Shown: one piece after another, positions 53,598 to 62,014 of the stretch
How positions within the stretch are numbered: position 1 is the stretch's first letter
Layout of the letters: the number at the start of each line of letters is the position of its first letter
Source of the DNA: Streptomyces litmocidini
Lineage (GTDB): Bacteria > Actinomycetota > Actinomycetes > Streptomycetales > Streptomycetaceae
DNA length: 64,000 bases
Reading direction: 5' to 3'
Assembly (NCBI RefSeq): GCF_014649755.1
Contig: NZ_BMTQ01000011.1
Coordinates: 124,001 to 188,000 of the forward strand
Translations under genes and position numbers: made by a program
Notes under the pieces: generated by a model
Told to the model about the DNA's origin: nothing
Database searches by the model: none
The model's input: only the letters and a program-made list of their open reading frames with translations

Positions 53598-54170
53598 TCA
53601 GACGCCGAGTGAGGGGAGCACGACGGCGTCGACGTAGGCGCTGAGGAACGCGCGGTCGACCGGCTGATCGTCGATCAGCGGCCGGGCGACGAACGCGCCG
53701 ATCAGCATGTGCGGGACGAGCTTCAGCGCCGGGTTGCCGGCGTCGATCTCCCCCCTGCGGACCGCCCTGCGCAGCACTTCGTCGAGGCCGTTCATCTCGG
53801 GTTCGATGAGCAGCTCGCGCAGCGCCCGGTGCAGGTCGGGGTTGGTGTGGACGGCATGGGCCAGGCCCCGCATCAGCGCGGAGTCCTTCTCCATCTGGCA
53901 GTCGTCGGTCCTCGCCATGAGCTCGTGGAAGTCGCCGCGCAGGGAGCCGGTGTCGATCTCGGAGAGGTCGGCCGGCTTGTTCGCGCGCAGCGCCCGGGCG
54001 ACCAGCTCGGGCTTGCTCCCCCACTGGCGGTAGAGGGTGGCCTTGCTGGAGTGGGTGCGGGCGGCGACGGCGTCCATGGTGAGGGCGTCGTAGCCGACCT
54101 CGCGGAGGAGGTCGAGCACGGCCGCGTACAGCTCGGACTCACGTTCGGGGGTGAGTCTGCTGCGGGCCAT
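53598..54170 (-). CDS. TetR-family regulator of the MMPL exporter
   Basis: The 190-residue repressor has an N-terminal HTH (LYAAVLDLLREVGYDALTMDAVAARTHSSKATLYRQWGSKPELV) and a TetR_C_11-like ligand domain (GLDEVLRRAVRRGEID, PHMLIGAFVARPLI). GGAGG lies 6-10 bases before ATG 54170. Two identical-arm palindromes lie in the divergent promoter region, consistent with self-repression and control of the exporter in the same operon. Confidence 0.9.
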   Translation of the reverse strand: MARSRLTPERESELYAAVLDLLREVGYDALTMDAVAARTHSSKATLYRQWGSKPELVARALRANKPADLSEIDTGSLRGDFHELMARTDDCQMEKDSALMRGLAHAVHTNPDLHRALRELLIEPEMNGLDEVLRRAVRRGEIDAGNPALKLVPHMLIGAFVARPLIDDQPVDRAFLSAYVDAVVLPSLGV

Positions 54171-54187
54171 GCGAACCTCCGGACCGA

Positions 54188-54202
54188 ACGAAACGGTTTC
54201 GT
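54188..54202. promoter_or_regulatory. TetR operator 1
   Basis: ACGAAAC-G-GTTTCGT is a perfect inverted repeat 18 bases upstream of the tetR start. Confidence 0.72.
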
Positions 54203-54234
54203 ACAGTACGAAGGTACCCCCGCCCCCTGCGAAA

Positions 54235-54247
54235 CGAAACCGTTTCG
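54235..54247. promoter_or_regulatory. TetR operator 2
   Basis: CGAAAC-C-GTTTCG repeats the same arms as operator 1, with centres 46 bp apart. An extra GCGAAA half-site abuts it at 54229-54234. It is nearer the plus-strand tricorn gene and may affect it too. Confidence 0.72.
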
Positions 54248-54322
54248 CACGTGTCCTGGACCACACCGGGACGAACCGCCGTACGAGTTGCCTCACCCCC
54301 TCGGCGCGGAAAGCATGGGGAG

Positions 54323-57300
54323 GTGAGTGACGACGTCGCGTATCTCCGTTTCCCGCACCTCCACGACGACCTGCTGTGCTTCGCCGCCGAGGACGACCTG
54401 TGGATCGCCCCGCTCGTCCCCGAGGGCCACCGCCCCGGCCGGGCCTGGCGCCTCACCGTCGACCGGACCCGGGTCGGCCACCCGCGCTTCTCGCCGGACG
54501 GACGGCACATCGCGTACACGAACTGGCGCAGCCTCGACCCCGAGATCCACCTCGTCCCCATAGACGGCGGGACCGCCCGGCGCCTCACCCACTGGGGCTC
54601 CACCGACACCCGGGTCTGCGGCTGGACGCCCCCCGACAAGGACGGCCGCTCCGACATCCTCGCCGTCTCCTCGCACGGGCAGCCCTTCTCGTACTACTCC
54701 TGGGCCTACACCGTCCCCACCGACGGCTCCCCCGGCCTCCGCCAGCCCTGGGGCCCCGTCTCGGACATCGCCCTCACCGACGACCCCGCCGTCTGCGGCG
54801 CCGGCGCCGAGCGCCGCACCCTCCTCCTCACCGGCAAGCCGCCGCACGAACCGGCCTCCTGGAAGCGCTACCTGGGCGGCGCCACCGGCCGCCTCTGGCT
54901 CCACGGAGAACGGCTGCTGCCCGACATCGGCGGCCACCTCGACGCCCCCATGGTCGTCGACGGCCGGATCGCCTTCCTCTCCGACCACGAGGGCATCGGC
55001 AACCTCTACTCCTGCCTGCCCGACGGCACCGACCTGCGCCGCCACACCGACCACGACGACTTCTACGCCCGGCACGCCTCCAGCGACGGACACCGGGTCG
55101 TCTACCAGTGCGCGGGCGAACTGTGGATCGTCGACGCCCTCACCGCCGACTCCCACCCCCGCAAGCTGGAGGTGCGGCTCGGCGGCCAGCGCGTCGGCCG
55201 CCGCTCCTACCAGGTGCCGGCCGCCCACCACGTCGACTCCGTCTCCGTCGACGAGACCGGACGGGCCTCCGCCGTCTCCGTGCGCGGCAGCCTCTACTGG
55301 CTCACCCACCGCGACGGCCCCGCCCGCACCATCGTCGACACCCCCGGCGTCCGCGTCCGGCTCCCCGAGATGCTCGGCAGCGGCGGCCAGGTCGCGTACG
55401 TCACCGACGCCGAGGGCGAGGACGCCGTCGAGATCGCCTACCTGCCGCGCGCCAGCGGCGACCGGCCGCCCCGCAGGCTCGCCTCGGGCGACCTCGGCCG
55501 GGTCGAGGAACTCGTCTCCGACCCCGACGGCGAGCGGCTCGCCCTCGCCTCCCACGACGGCCGCCTCCTCCTCCTGGACGCGACCGAGGACTCCAACGGC
55601 GAGGTCACCGAACTCATCAGGTCCGTCAACGGCCCCGTCCGCGACCTCGCCTTCTCCCCCGACGGCGACTGGCTGACCTGGTCCCACCCGGGCATCGGCC
55701 GCTCCCTGCGCTCCATCAAGATGGCCCGGATCTCCGGCCCCGGCCCCCGCACCGTCGTCGACGTCACCAACGGGCGCTTCGAGGACGAGAACCCGGTCTT
55801 CACCCGCGACGGCCGTTACCTCGCCTTCCTCTCCTGGCGCGGCTTCGACCCGGTGTACGACGTGCACACCGGCGACCTGTCCTTCCCGCTCGGCTGCCGC
55901 CCCTACCTCGTCCCGCTCTCCTCCGCCACGCCCTCCCCCTTCGCGCTCCTCCCCGACGGGCGCCCGGCGGCCGGCGGCCTCGACCCCGCCGACGACGACG
56001 CCGAGACCGCCGACGGCACGGTCACCGTGGAGATCGAGGGCCTTCCCGACCGGGTCACGCCCTTCCCGGTCGCCGCCTCCAAGTACTCGGCGCTGCACCC
56101 CGTCAGCGGCGGCGGCCTGGTCTGGCTGCGCTGGCCCATCTCGGGCGCGCTCGGCGAGACCTTCGCCAACCCCGCCGACACCTCCGGCAAGCCCACCCTG
56201 GAGCACTTCTCCATCACCAAGGCCCGCAGGAGCGAACTCGCCAAGGACCTCGACTGGTTCGCGGTCAGCGGCGACGGCACCCGGCTCGTCGTCGCCGACG
56301 AGGGCGAACTGCGGGCCGTGCCCGCCACGGAGCCGGGCGACGGCGACTCCACCGTCTACCTGGACCTGCGGCGCATCCTGCACGAGATCGACCCCGGCGC
56401 CGAATGGCGGCAGGCCTTCGACGAGGCCGGCCGGATCGTCCGCGCCTACTTCTGGGAGCCCGACATGGGCGGGGTCGACTGGACGGCCGTCCTCGACCAG
56501 TACCGGCCCCTCGTCGAACGGGTCGCGTCCCCGGACGAGTTCGCCGACCTGCTCCGCGAGGTGATGGGCGAACTCGGCACCTCGCACGCGTACGTCACCC
56601 CCGCCCGCCGCAACGAGGGACCACCGCACTACCAGCGGCCCATGGGCCTCCTCGGCGCCAACCTCGTCCCCCGGGAAGCCGGCTGGACGGTCAAGCGCAT
56701 CCTGCCCGGCGAGTCCTCCGACTCCAAGGCCCGCTCCCCGCTCGCCGGCACCGGCATCCGCGAGGGCGCCGTCCTCACCCACGTCGACGGCCGGCCCGTC
56801 GACCCGGTCACCGGCCCCTACCCGCTGCTCTCCGGCACCGGCGGCACCACCGTCGAGCTCACCTTCACCCCCGAGGGCGAAGGCCGCGCCCGCCGCGTCG
56901 CCGTCGTCCCGCTCATCGACGAGCGCCCCCTGCGCTACCAGGACTGGGTCGCCAAACGCCGTGCGGTCGTCCGCGAGGTCAGCGGCGGCCGCTGCGGCTA
57001 CCTCCACATCCCCGACATGGGCGGATCCGGCTGGGCCCAGTTCAACCGAGACCTGCGCATGGAGGTCTCCCGGCCCGCCCTCATCGTCGACGTCCGCGGC
57101 AACGCCGGCGGCAACATCAGCGAACTCGTCATCGAGAAGCTGACCCGCCGGATCCTCGGCTGGGACCTCACCCGGAACGCCCAGCCCGTCAGTTACGCCT
57201 CCAACGCCCCGCGCGGCCCCGTCGTCGCCCTCGCCGACGAGGCCACCTCCTCCGACGGCGACATGATCACCGCGGCCTTCAAACTCCTCGGTCTCGGCCC

Positions 57301-57649
57301 CGTCGTCGGACAGCGCACCTGGGGCGGGGTCGTCGGCATGACCGGCCGCCACCGGCTCGGCGACGGCACCCAGATCACGGTGCCGATGAACGCGGCCTGG
57401 TTCCCCGAGTACGGCTGGTCCCTGGAGAACCACGGCGTCGAACCCGACCTCGCGATCCTCCGCACCCCCCTCGACTGGGCCGAGGGCCGGCACGCCCAGC
57501 TCGACGACGCGGTCCACGTCGCCCTCGCCCTCCTGGACGAGACCCCGGCGGCGAGCCCCCCGGGCTACGAGTCCCTCCCGGACCGCTCCCGCCCGAAACT
57601 GCCGCCGAGGCCGGGTTCCCAGGAGACCAGCGCCAGGTCCAGCTCATAG
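54323..57649 (+). CDS. Tricorn protease homologue
   Basis: The 1108-residue cytoplasmic peptidase has an N-terminal six-bladed propeller and a second seven-bladed propeller (strands such as HPRFSPDGRHIAYTNWR and NPVFTRDGRYLAFLSWRGFDPVYDV). A C1/PDZ/C2 catalytic part follows, with the His in MGELGTSHAYV, a PDZ-like region (MGLLGANLVPREAGWTV) and the nucleophile Ser in ADEATSSDGDMITAAFK. HGVEPDL lies near the end. Tricorn trims peptides from proteasomes; S. coelicolor has homologues. GTG 54323 follows GGGGAG closely. The 3' end overlaps the convergent GNAT gene by 85 bases. Confidence 0.92.
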   Translation: MSDDVAYLRFPHLHDDLLCFAAEDDLWIAPLVPEGHRPGRAWRLTVDRTRVGHPRFSPDGRHIAYTNWRSLDPEIHLVPIDGGTARRLTHWGSTDTRVCGWTPPDKDGRSDILAVSSHGQPFSYYSWAYTVPTDGSPGLRQPWGPVSDIALTDDPAVCGAGAERRTLLLTGKPPHEPASWKRYLGGATGRLWLHGERLLPDIGGHLDAPMVVDGRIAFLSDHEGIGNLYSCLPDGTDLRRHTDHDDFYARHASSDGHRVVYQCAGELWIVDALTADSHPRKLEVRLGGQRVGRRSYQVPAAHHVDSVSVDETGRASAVSVRGSLYWLTHRDGPARTIVDTPGVRVRLPEMLGSGGQVAYVTDAEGEDAVEIAYLPRASGDRPPRRLASGDLGRVEELVSDPDGERLALASHDGRLLLLDATEDSNGEVTELIRSVNGPVRDLAFSPDGDWLTWSHPGIGRSLRSIKMARISGPGPRTVVDVTNGRFEDENPVFTRDGRYLAFLSWRGFDPVYDVHTGDLSFPLGCRPYLVPLSSATPSPFALLPDGRPAAGGLDPADDDAETADGTVTVEIEGLPDRVTPFPVAASKYSALHPVSGGGLVWLRWPISGALGETFANPADTSGKPTLEHFSITKARRSELAKDLDWFAVSGDGTRLVVADEGELRAVPATEPGDGDSTVYLDLRRILHEIDPGAEWRQAFDEAGRIVRAYFWEPDMGGVDWTAVLDQYRPLVERVASPDEFADLLREVMGELGTSHAYVTPARRNEGPPHYQRPMGLLGANLVPREAGWTVKRILPGESSDSKARSPLAGTGIREGAVLTHVDGRPVDPVTGPYPLLSGTGGTTVELTFTPEGEGRARRVAVVPLIDERPLRYQDWVAKRRAVVREVSGGRCGYLHIPDMGGSGWAQFNRDLRMEVSRPALIVDVRGNAGGNISELVIEKLTRRILGWDLTRNAQPVSYASNAPRGPVVALADEATSSDGDMITAAFKLLGLGPVVGQRTWGGVVGMTGRHRLGDGTQITVPMNAAWFPEYGWSLENHGVEPDLAILRTPLDWAEGRHAQLDDAVHVALALLDETPAASPPGYESLPDRSRPKLPPRPGSQETSARSSS

Positions 57650-58119
57650 GCGGTGCCCGGTTCGCCGCCGTCGAGGGTCACGCTCCCGACGGCCCCGAAG
57701 CCGGCCCGGGCGAGCACGGCCCTCGACGCGTCGTTGCCCAGGGCCACGAAGGCGGTCAGCCGGCTGAGCCCGTACTCCTCGACGGCCAGCCGGCACACCT
57801 CCCGCACCCCCCGGGTGGCGATCCCCCGCCCGGTCGCCTTCTCGGCGAGCCGGAAGCCGAGTCCGGCGCTGCCCGCGCCGGCGTCCACGTCGACCAGGTT
57901 GACCCGCCCGACTATCTCCCCGCCCTCCGCGACGAGCACGTGGAAGCGGACCTCACCCGCCTCCTGCGCCTCGATCAGCTCCCGGTGCCTGTCGTCGAAC
58001 TCCTCGAAGTACGCGTCGCCCCGGTCGGGCACCCGCGCGGCGAAGAACCCCCGGTTCTCCCGCTCGAAGGCGAGCAGCGCGGGCGCGTGGTCGGGTCGGA
58101 GTCGCTCAAGTACGGCCAT
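57565..58119 (-). CDS. GNAT-family N-acetyltransferase (RimJ/RimL-like)
   Basis: The 184-residue protein has the GNAT acetyl-CoA loop in FRLAEKATGRGIATRGVREV, followed by LTAFVALGNDASRAVLARAGF, as in RimJ-type protein N-terminal acetyltransferases. The substrate is unknown. ATG 58119 has TACGGT 7 bases upstream and no ribosome site, so it is probably leaderless. The coding end lies antisense within the tricorn gene. Confidence 0.85.
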   Translation of the reverse strand: MAVLERLRPDHAPALLAFERENRGFFAARVPDRGDAYFEEFDDRHRELIEAQEAGEVRFHVLVAEGGEIVGRVNLVDVDAGAGSAGLGFRLAEKATGRGIATRGVREVCRLAVEEYGLSRLTAFVALGNDASRAVLARAGFGAVGSVTLDGGEPGTAYELDLALVSWEPGLGGSFGRERSGRDS

Positions 58120-58126
58120 GGCCGCC

Positions 58127-58132
58127 ACCGTA
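58127..58132 (-). promoter_or_regulatory. Putative leaderless -10 hexamer for the GNAT gene
   Basis: TACGGT on the minus strand lies 7 bases before the ATG at 58119. Confidence 0.5.
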
Positions 58133-58206
58133 CGAAGATCCGGTGGGGAACGCGCGGGAGTTACGCGACGAGGTCCGACCACGGGCACGCGCCTCCGCAC
58201 GCGCGA

Positions 58207-58234
58207 AGGCGCACCCGGTGTCCCGGGTGCGCCT
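58207..58234 (-). terminator. Hairpin terminator after the CsbD-like gene
   Basis: A 12-bp perfect stem (58207-58218 with 58223-58234) and TGTC loop lies 20 bases beyond the stop at 58255. Confidence 0.78.
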
Positions 58235-58254
58235 CCTTCAAGGACGGGCCGGCG

Positions 58255-58440
58255 TCAGGCGCCGCGCTCCTGGTCCATGTCGAGGTCCATGCGGTCCTGG
58301 ACCCCCTGCCGGGCGCGGCGGGTCTCCTCGTCGGAGCGCTCGCGGCCCTGCTTGGCGCGCTGGGACGCTTCGTCCTTCGCGCCCTGCAGCTTCTGCTTCG
58401 CCTGCTGGGCCTTGCCCTGCATCTCGTCCTTGATGCCCAT
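58255..58440 (-). CDS. Small hydrophilic CsbD-like protein
   Basis: The 61-residue protein is almost all charged or Gln/Ala residues, predicted helical (MGIKDEMQGKAQQAKQKLQG ...), with no Cys or Trp. It resembles the CsbD/stress-response short proteins. ATG 58440 has GGAG about 10 bases upstream, and a terminator follows, supporting a real gene. Its function is unknown, possibly stress protection. Confidence 0.68.
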   Translation of the reverse strand: MGIKDEMQGKAQQAKQKLQGAKDEASQRAKQGRERSDEETRRARQGVQDRMDLDMDQERGA

Positions 58441-58550
58441 GCGGATTCACTCCCAAGCGGTGTGAGGGGTGCCGGGGGCGGGGTGCCCCTCCGGCCTCGA
58501 CCAGCCTCGCACGAGCGAACATTCCACGCATTTCGATCAGTTACGGAGAG

Positions 58551-59441
58551 CTACCGCGCGGAGGAGCCCTCCGCCCGCGCCTGCTCGTCGGCCGCCCCGC
58601 CCGCCCCCACCAGCCCCTTGGAGACCGAGCCCAGGCGCGGCTCGAAGCGCCGCATCTCCCGCTGCCCCACCGCGGCGATCAGCCCCGGCAGATGGCCGCG
58701 GACCGACTGCATCCCGCGCAGCCACCACTGGGCGTACACATGGGCCGAGCGCCGCTCGATGCCCGCCACGATCCGGTCGACGGCCGGGCCCAGGGGGTAC
58801 GTGCGGTTCGAGGGCCACGGCAGCCGCTGCCGCAGCTCCTTCATCACGTCGTCCCGGTCCGCGCCCCGCACCATGTCCGTGTCGGTCCAGGACAGATAGC
58901 CGACGCCGACCTTGACGCCCTTGTACGCGACCTCGGCGCGCAGACTGTGCGCGAAGGCCTCGACGCCCGACTTCGAGGCGCAGTACGCCGTCATCATCGG
59001 GGCGGGCGTGATCGCGGCGAGCGAGGCGATCTGGAGGAAGTACCCGCGCGACTCCATGAGGACGGGCAGGAACGCACGGCCGGTGACGGCGCCGCCGATG
59101 AGGTTGACCTCGATGACCCGCCGCCAGGCGACCGGGTCGGAGTCGACGAACGGACCGCCCGCCGCCACACCGGCGTTGGCGACGACGACGTCGACCTTTC
59201 CGAACCGCTCCTTCACCTCCGCCGCGACCCGGGCCATCGCCTCGTGGTCGGTGACGTCGGCGTGCCACCAGTCGGCCTCCGTGTGCAGCCGCCCGGCGAC
59301 CTCCTTGAGCTGCTCCGGCTCCAGGCCGACGAGCGCGATCTTCGCGCCGCGCGCCGAGAGCTTGCGGGCGAGGAGCTCCCCGACCCCCCGGGCCCCGCCG
59401 GTGACGACCGCGACCTGCCCTTCCAGGCTCACCCTGCTCAT
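58551..59441 (-). CDS. Short-chain dehydrogenase (SadH-like) of the BVMO operon
   Basis: The 296-residue SDR has TGGARGVGE (cofactor), VVANAGVA, the catalytic Ser in IASLAAI and YCASKSG (Tyr/Lys). A longer C-terminal extension is typical of the SadH group found with lipases and monooxygenases. ATG 59441 overlaps the hydrolase stop by four bases, so it is the third gene of a coupled operon. It likely oxidises an alcohol to a ketone for the monooxygenase, or handles the ester product. Confidence 0.87.
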   Translation of the reverse strand: MSRVSLEGQVAVVTGGARGVGELLARKLSARGAKIALVGLEPEQLKEVAGRLHTEADWWHADVTDHEAMARVAAEVKERFGKVDVVVANAGVAAGGPFVDSDPVAWRRVIEVNLIGGAVTGRAFLPVLMESRGYFLQIASLAAITPAPMMTAYCASKSGVEAFAHSLRAEVAYKGVKVGVGYLSWTDTDMVRGADRDDVMKELRQRLPWPSNRTYPLGPAVDRIVAGIERRSAHVYAQWWLRGMQSVRGHLPGLIAAVGQREMRRFEPRLGSVSKGLVGAGGAADEQARAEGSSAR

Positions 59442-60361
59442 GCCCCTGCCTCCTCGTTCTCCTTGACGCCCAGGTACGTCAGGGTCAGTTCGCGGATCTG
59501 CGCGGTGACGGCCTCCGGGGCCTCCACCGGAGTCATGTGGCCCATGCCGGCCAGCTCGACGAACCCCGTGCAGTGCGGCAGCGCCTCCGCCATCGCACGG
59601 GAGTGGACGGCCGGCGTGAGCCGGTCGGCGGTGCCGACGAGCACGGCCACCGGCACCCGGAGCTCCCGCAGCCCCGCCTCCAGGTCGAGCCCGGCCAGGA
59701 CCTGCGACCAGCCGTACCGGGCGCCGCGCGGGCAGGCGTGCACGATCCGCGCGCAGGCCTCGACCCGTTCGGGTGCCGAACCCGGCCCCATCGTCGCGTA
59801 CTTCAGGACCTTCTTCGACACGGCGTTGACCGGTCCGAGCGGCGCCTTCGCGCCGAGGACGGCCGCCGTCAGCCGGCTCCGCAGCCCGCCGGGCCGCAGC
59901 GGTACGACGGTGGCCTCGGCGGTCAGCCGCGAGGGCCCCGTGGAGCAGAGCAGGACGGCGGCGGCGTGCTGCCGGAAGCCGGGCCGCCCGGCGGCCGCCA
60001 TGACCGTCATGCCGCCCATGGAGTGGCCGGCCAGGACGGCCCGCTCGCCGGGGCCGAGGGTGGCCGCGAGCACCGCCTCCAGGTCGTCGGCGAGCGCCGT
60101 CGTCGAGTAGCCCGCGCCGCCGGTCGCGGCGGGCGCCGGGGACCGGCCGTGGCCGCGCTGGTCGTAGGCGATGACCCGGTGGTCGGCGGCGAGGGACCGT
60201 ATCTGCTCGGCCCAGAAGGCGATCGAGCAGGTCCAGCCGTGGGACAGGACCACGGCGGGCGCGCCCTCGGGGCCGTACACCTCGACGTGGATCGGGGAGC
60301 CGTCGGCGGAGACGGCGGTGAGCGTGCGGGACTCGGGCAGCGGGGTCAGGTGCCGGCTCAC
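59438..60361 (-). CDS. Alpha/beta hydrolase (LipR-like) of the BVMO operon
   Basis: The 307-residue hydrolase has the oxyanion-region LSHGWTCS, the nucleophile elbow GHSMGG (AVLAGHSMGGMTV), an acid at GTADRLTP and His in GMGHMTPVEAP. GTG 60361 overlaps the monooxygenase stop (GTGA). It is expected to split the ester made by the upstream monooxygenase. Confidence 0.87.
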   Translation of the reverse strand: MSRHLTPLPESRTLTAVSADGSPIHVEVYGPEGAPAVVLSHGWTCSIAFWAEQIRSLAADHRVIAYDQRGHGRSPAPAATGGAGYSTTALADDLEAVLAATLGPGERAVLAGHSMGGMTVMAAAGRPGFRQHAAAVLLCSTGPSRLTAEATVVPLRPGGLRSRLTAAVLGAKAPLGPVNAVSKKVLKYATMGPGSAPERVEACARIVHACPRGARYGWSQVLAGLDLEAGLRELRVPVAVLVGTADRLTPAVHSRAMAEALPHCTGFVELAGMGHMTPVEAPEAVTAQIRELTLTYLGVKENEEAGA

Positions 60362-61881
60362 TGGGCGGTCTCCTTCTTCTTCGGGGTGCGGCGTTCCGCG
60401 GGCGCGGTCCGGGGGGCGCGGATCACCTCGTACTCGGAGAGGTCGACCTGCCGGGTCTCGCGCCGGAACTCGGCCGTGGTGCCCGGCCACAGGGTCGTGT
60501 TGCGGCCGTTGGCGTCGAGGTACCAGCTGTCGCAGCCGCCGGCCTTCCACACGGTCCGCTCCATCCGGGACTGGACCTTGCGGTTCCAGGCGTTCACGGC
60601 GGAGGGGCGGACGGCGAGGGCGGCGCGGCCGCCGAGGACGTTCAACTGGCGGAGGTAGTCGGCCATGTAGTTCAGCTGGGACTCGATCATGAGGATCATG
60701 GAGGAGTTCCCGAGGCCGGTGTTCGGCCCGATGATCATCATCAGGTTGGGGAAGCCCCCCGCGGTGGCCCCGCGCAGCACCTGGACCCCGTCCTTCCAGG
60801 ACTCGGCCAGGGTGTGCCCCTCGGCGCCGATGACGCGCTCGGCGATCGGGATCTCGGTGACGTGGAACCCCGTGCCGAAGACGATCGCGTCGACCTCGGC
60901 CTCGGTGCCGTCGGCGGCGACCGCGGTCGAACCGCGGACCTCGCGGAGGCCGGAGGCGACGACGTCGACGTTCGGTCGGGTGAGCGCCGGATAGTACGTG
61001 TTGGACAGCAGGATCCGCTTGCAGCCGATGCGGTACGAGGGCGTCAGCCTGGCCCGCAGCTCCGGGTCCTTGACGGACCGGGCGATGTTGGCCTTGGCGA
61101 GCCTCTCGACCAGGCCCAGCTCGCCCGGGTGCTTGGTGAAGGCGCCGACCTGGAGTTCGCGGATGCCCCAGAGGACGCCCCGGCGCAGGGTCGCCGTGAC
61201 CGGGAGCGCCCGGTGCAGCCGGCGCTCGACGCCGCTGATCGCGCGGTCCATGCGGGGCATGACCCACGGGGGCGTGCGCTGGAAGAGGGTGAGCCTCCCG
61301 ACCTCGCGCTGGATCTCGGGCACGATCTGGATGGCGGAGGCACCGGTGCCGACCATGGCGACGCGCTTGCCGCGCAGGTCGTAGTCGTGGTCCCAGCGGG
61401 CCGAGTGGAAGACCTTGCCGGGGAAGTCGGCGAGCCCCGGGACGTCGGGGATCTTGGGGTCGGAGAGCGGCCCGGCGGCGGAGACGAGGACCTCGGCGCT
61501 GAAGGTGCCGCCGCTGGTCTCGATCTCCCAGCGCAGCGCCTCCGCGTCCCACCGCGCCTCCAGCACCTCGTGGTTCAGCCGGAGGTGCGGCCGGATCCCG
61601 AAGGTGTCGGTGACGTGTTCCAGGTAGGCGCGGATGTGGCGCTGTCCGGAGAAGGTCCGGGGCCAGTCCGGGTTGGGCGCGAAGGAGAAGGAGTAGAGGT
61701 GGGAGGGGACGTCGCAGGCGCAGCCGGGGTAGCTGTTGTCGCGCCAGGCGCCGCCCACGGAGTCGGCCCGCTCCAGGACGACGAAGTCGGTGATCCCCTC
61801 GCGGCGCAGCCGGACGGCGGCCCCGATGCCGCCGAACCCCGATCCGATCACCGCCACCCGTACGTGCTCGTGCTTCGCCAT
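60358..61881 (-). CDS. Flavin-containing Baeyer-Villiger-type monooxygenase
   Basis: The 507-residue enzyme has the FAD Rossmann motif GSGFGG (13-18) and the BVMO fingerprint FPGKVFHSARWD (153-164, FxGxxxHxxxW[P/D]). The NADPH motif is GTGASA, and GTGFHVT lies near the C-terminal third. It inserts oxygen next to a ketone to form an ester or lactone. GGGAGG precedes ATG 61881. It leads an operon with a hydrolase and an SDR, in the order of mymA-lipR-sadH of mycobacteria, and diverges from a MerR regulator. Confidence 0.9.
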   Translation of the reverse strand: MAKHEHVRVAVIGSGFGGIGAAVRLRREGITDFVVLERADSVGGAWRDNSYPGCACDVPSHLYSFSFAPNPDWPRTFSGQRHIRAYLEHVTDTFGIRPHLRLNHEVLEARWDAEALRWEIETSGGTFSAEVLVSAAGPLSDPKIPDVPGLADFPGKVFHSARWDHDYDLRGKRVAMVGTGASAIQIVPEIQREVGRLTLFQRTPPWVMPRMDRAISGVERRLHRALPVTATLRRGVLWGIRELQVGAFTKHPGELGLVERLAKANIARSVKDPELRARLTPSYRIGCKRILLSNTYYPALTRPNVDVVASGLREVRGSTAVAADGTEAEVDAIVFGTGFHVTEIPIAERVIGAEGHTLAESWKDGVQVLRGATAGGFPNLMMIIGPNTGLGNSSMILMIESQLNYMADYLRQLNVLGGRAALAVRPSAVNAWNRKVQSRMERTVWKAGGCDSWYLDANGRNTTLWPGTTAEFRRETRQVDLSEYEVIRAPRTAPAERRTPKKKETAQ

Positions 61882-61950
61882 GCCGCCTCCCGTGCGCCCG
61901 GCCAAGATTCCGCCAGCAATCACTGGCACAGTCGGGACTGTAGAGCAGCT

Positions 61951-61968
61951 CCCTACCGAGCGGTAGGG
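61951..61968. promoter_or_regulatory. Operator palindrome between BVMO operon and MerR gene
   Basis: CCCTACCG-AG-CGGTAGGG is an 18-bp inverted repeat. On the minus strand a -10-like TACAGT (61942-61937) lies 17 bases from a hexamer inside the palindrome, so a bound protein would overlap the BVMO promoter -35/spacer. Confidence 0.65.
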
Positions 61969-62001
61969 GTACGACGAGGGAAAGTTACCGGCGGTACAAC
62001 A

Positions 62002-62007
62002 TAGGCT
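62002..62007 (+). promoter_or_regulatory. Putative leaderless -10 hexamer for the MerR gene
   Basis: TAGGCT lies 7 bases before GTG 62015, with no ribosome site. Confidence 0.5.
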
Positions 62008-62014
62008 TGCGGCT

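Noticed and set aside
54293..57517. A 1074-codon minus-strand open frame opposite the tricorn gene
   Set aside because: It is also a shadow: a low-complexity Gly/Asp/Val composition, and the plus strand carries clear tricorn motifs.
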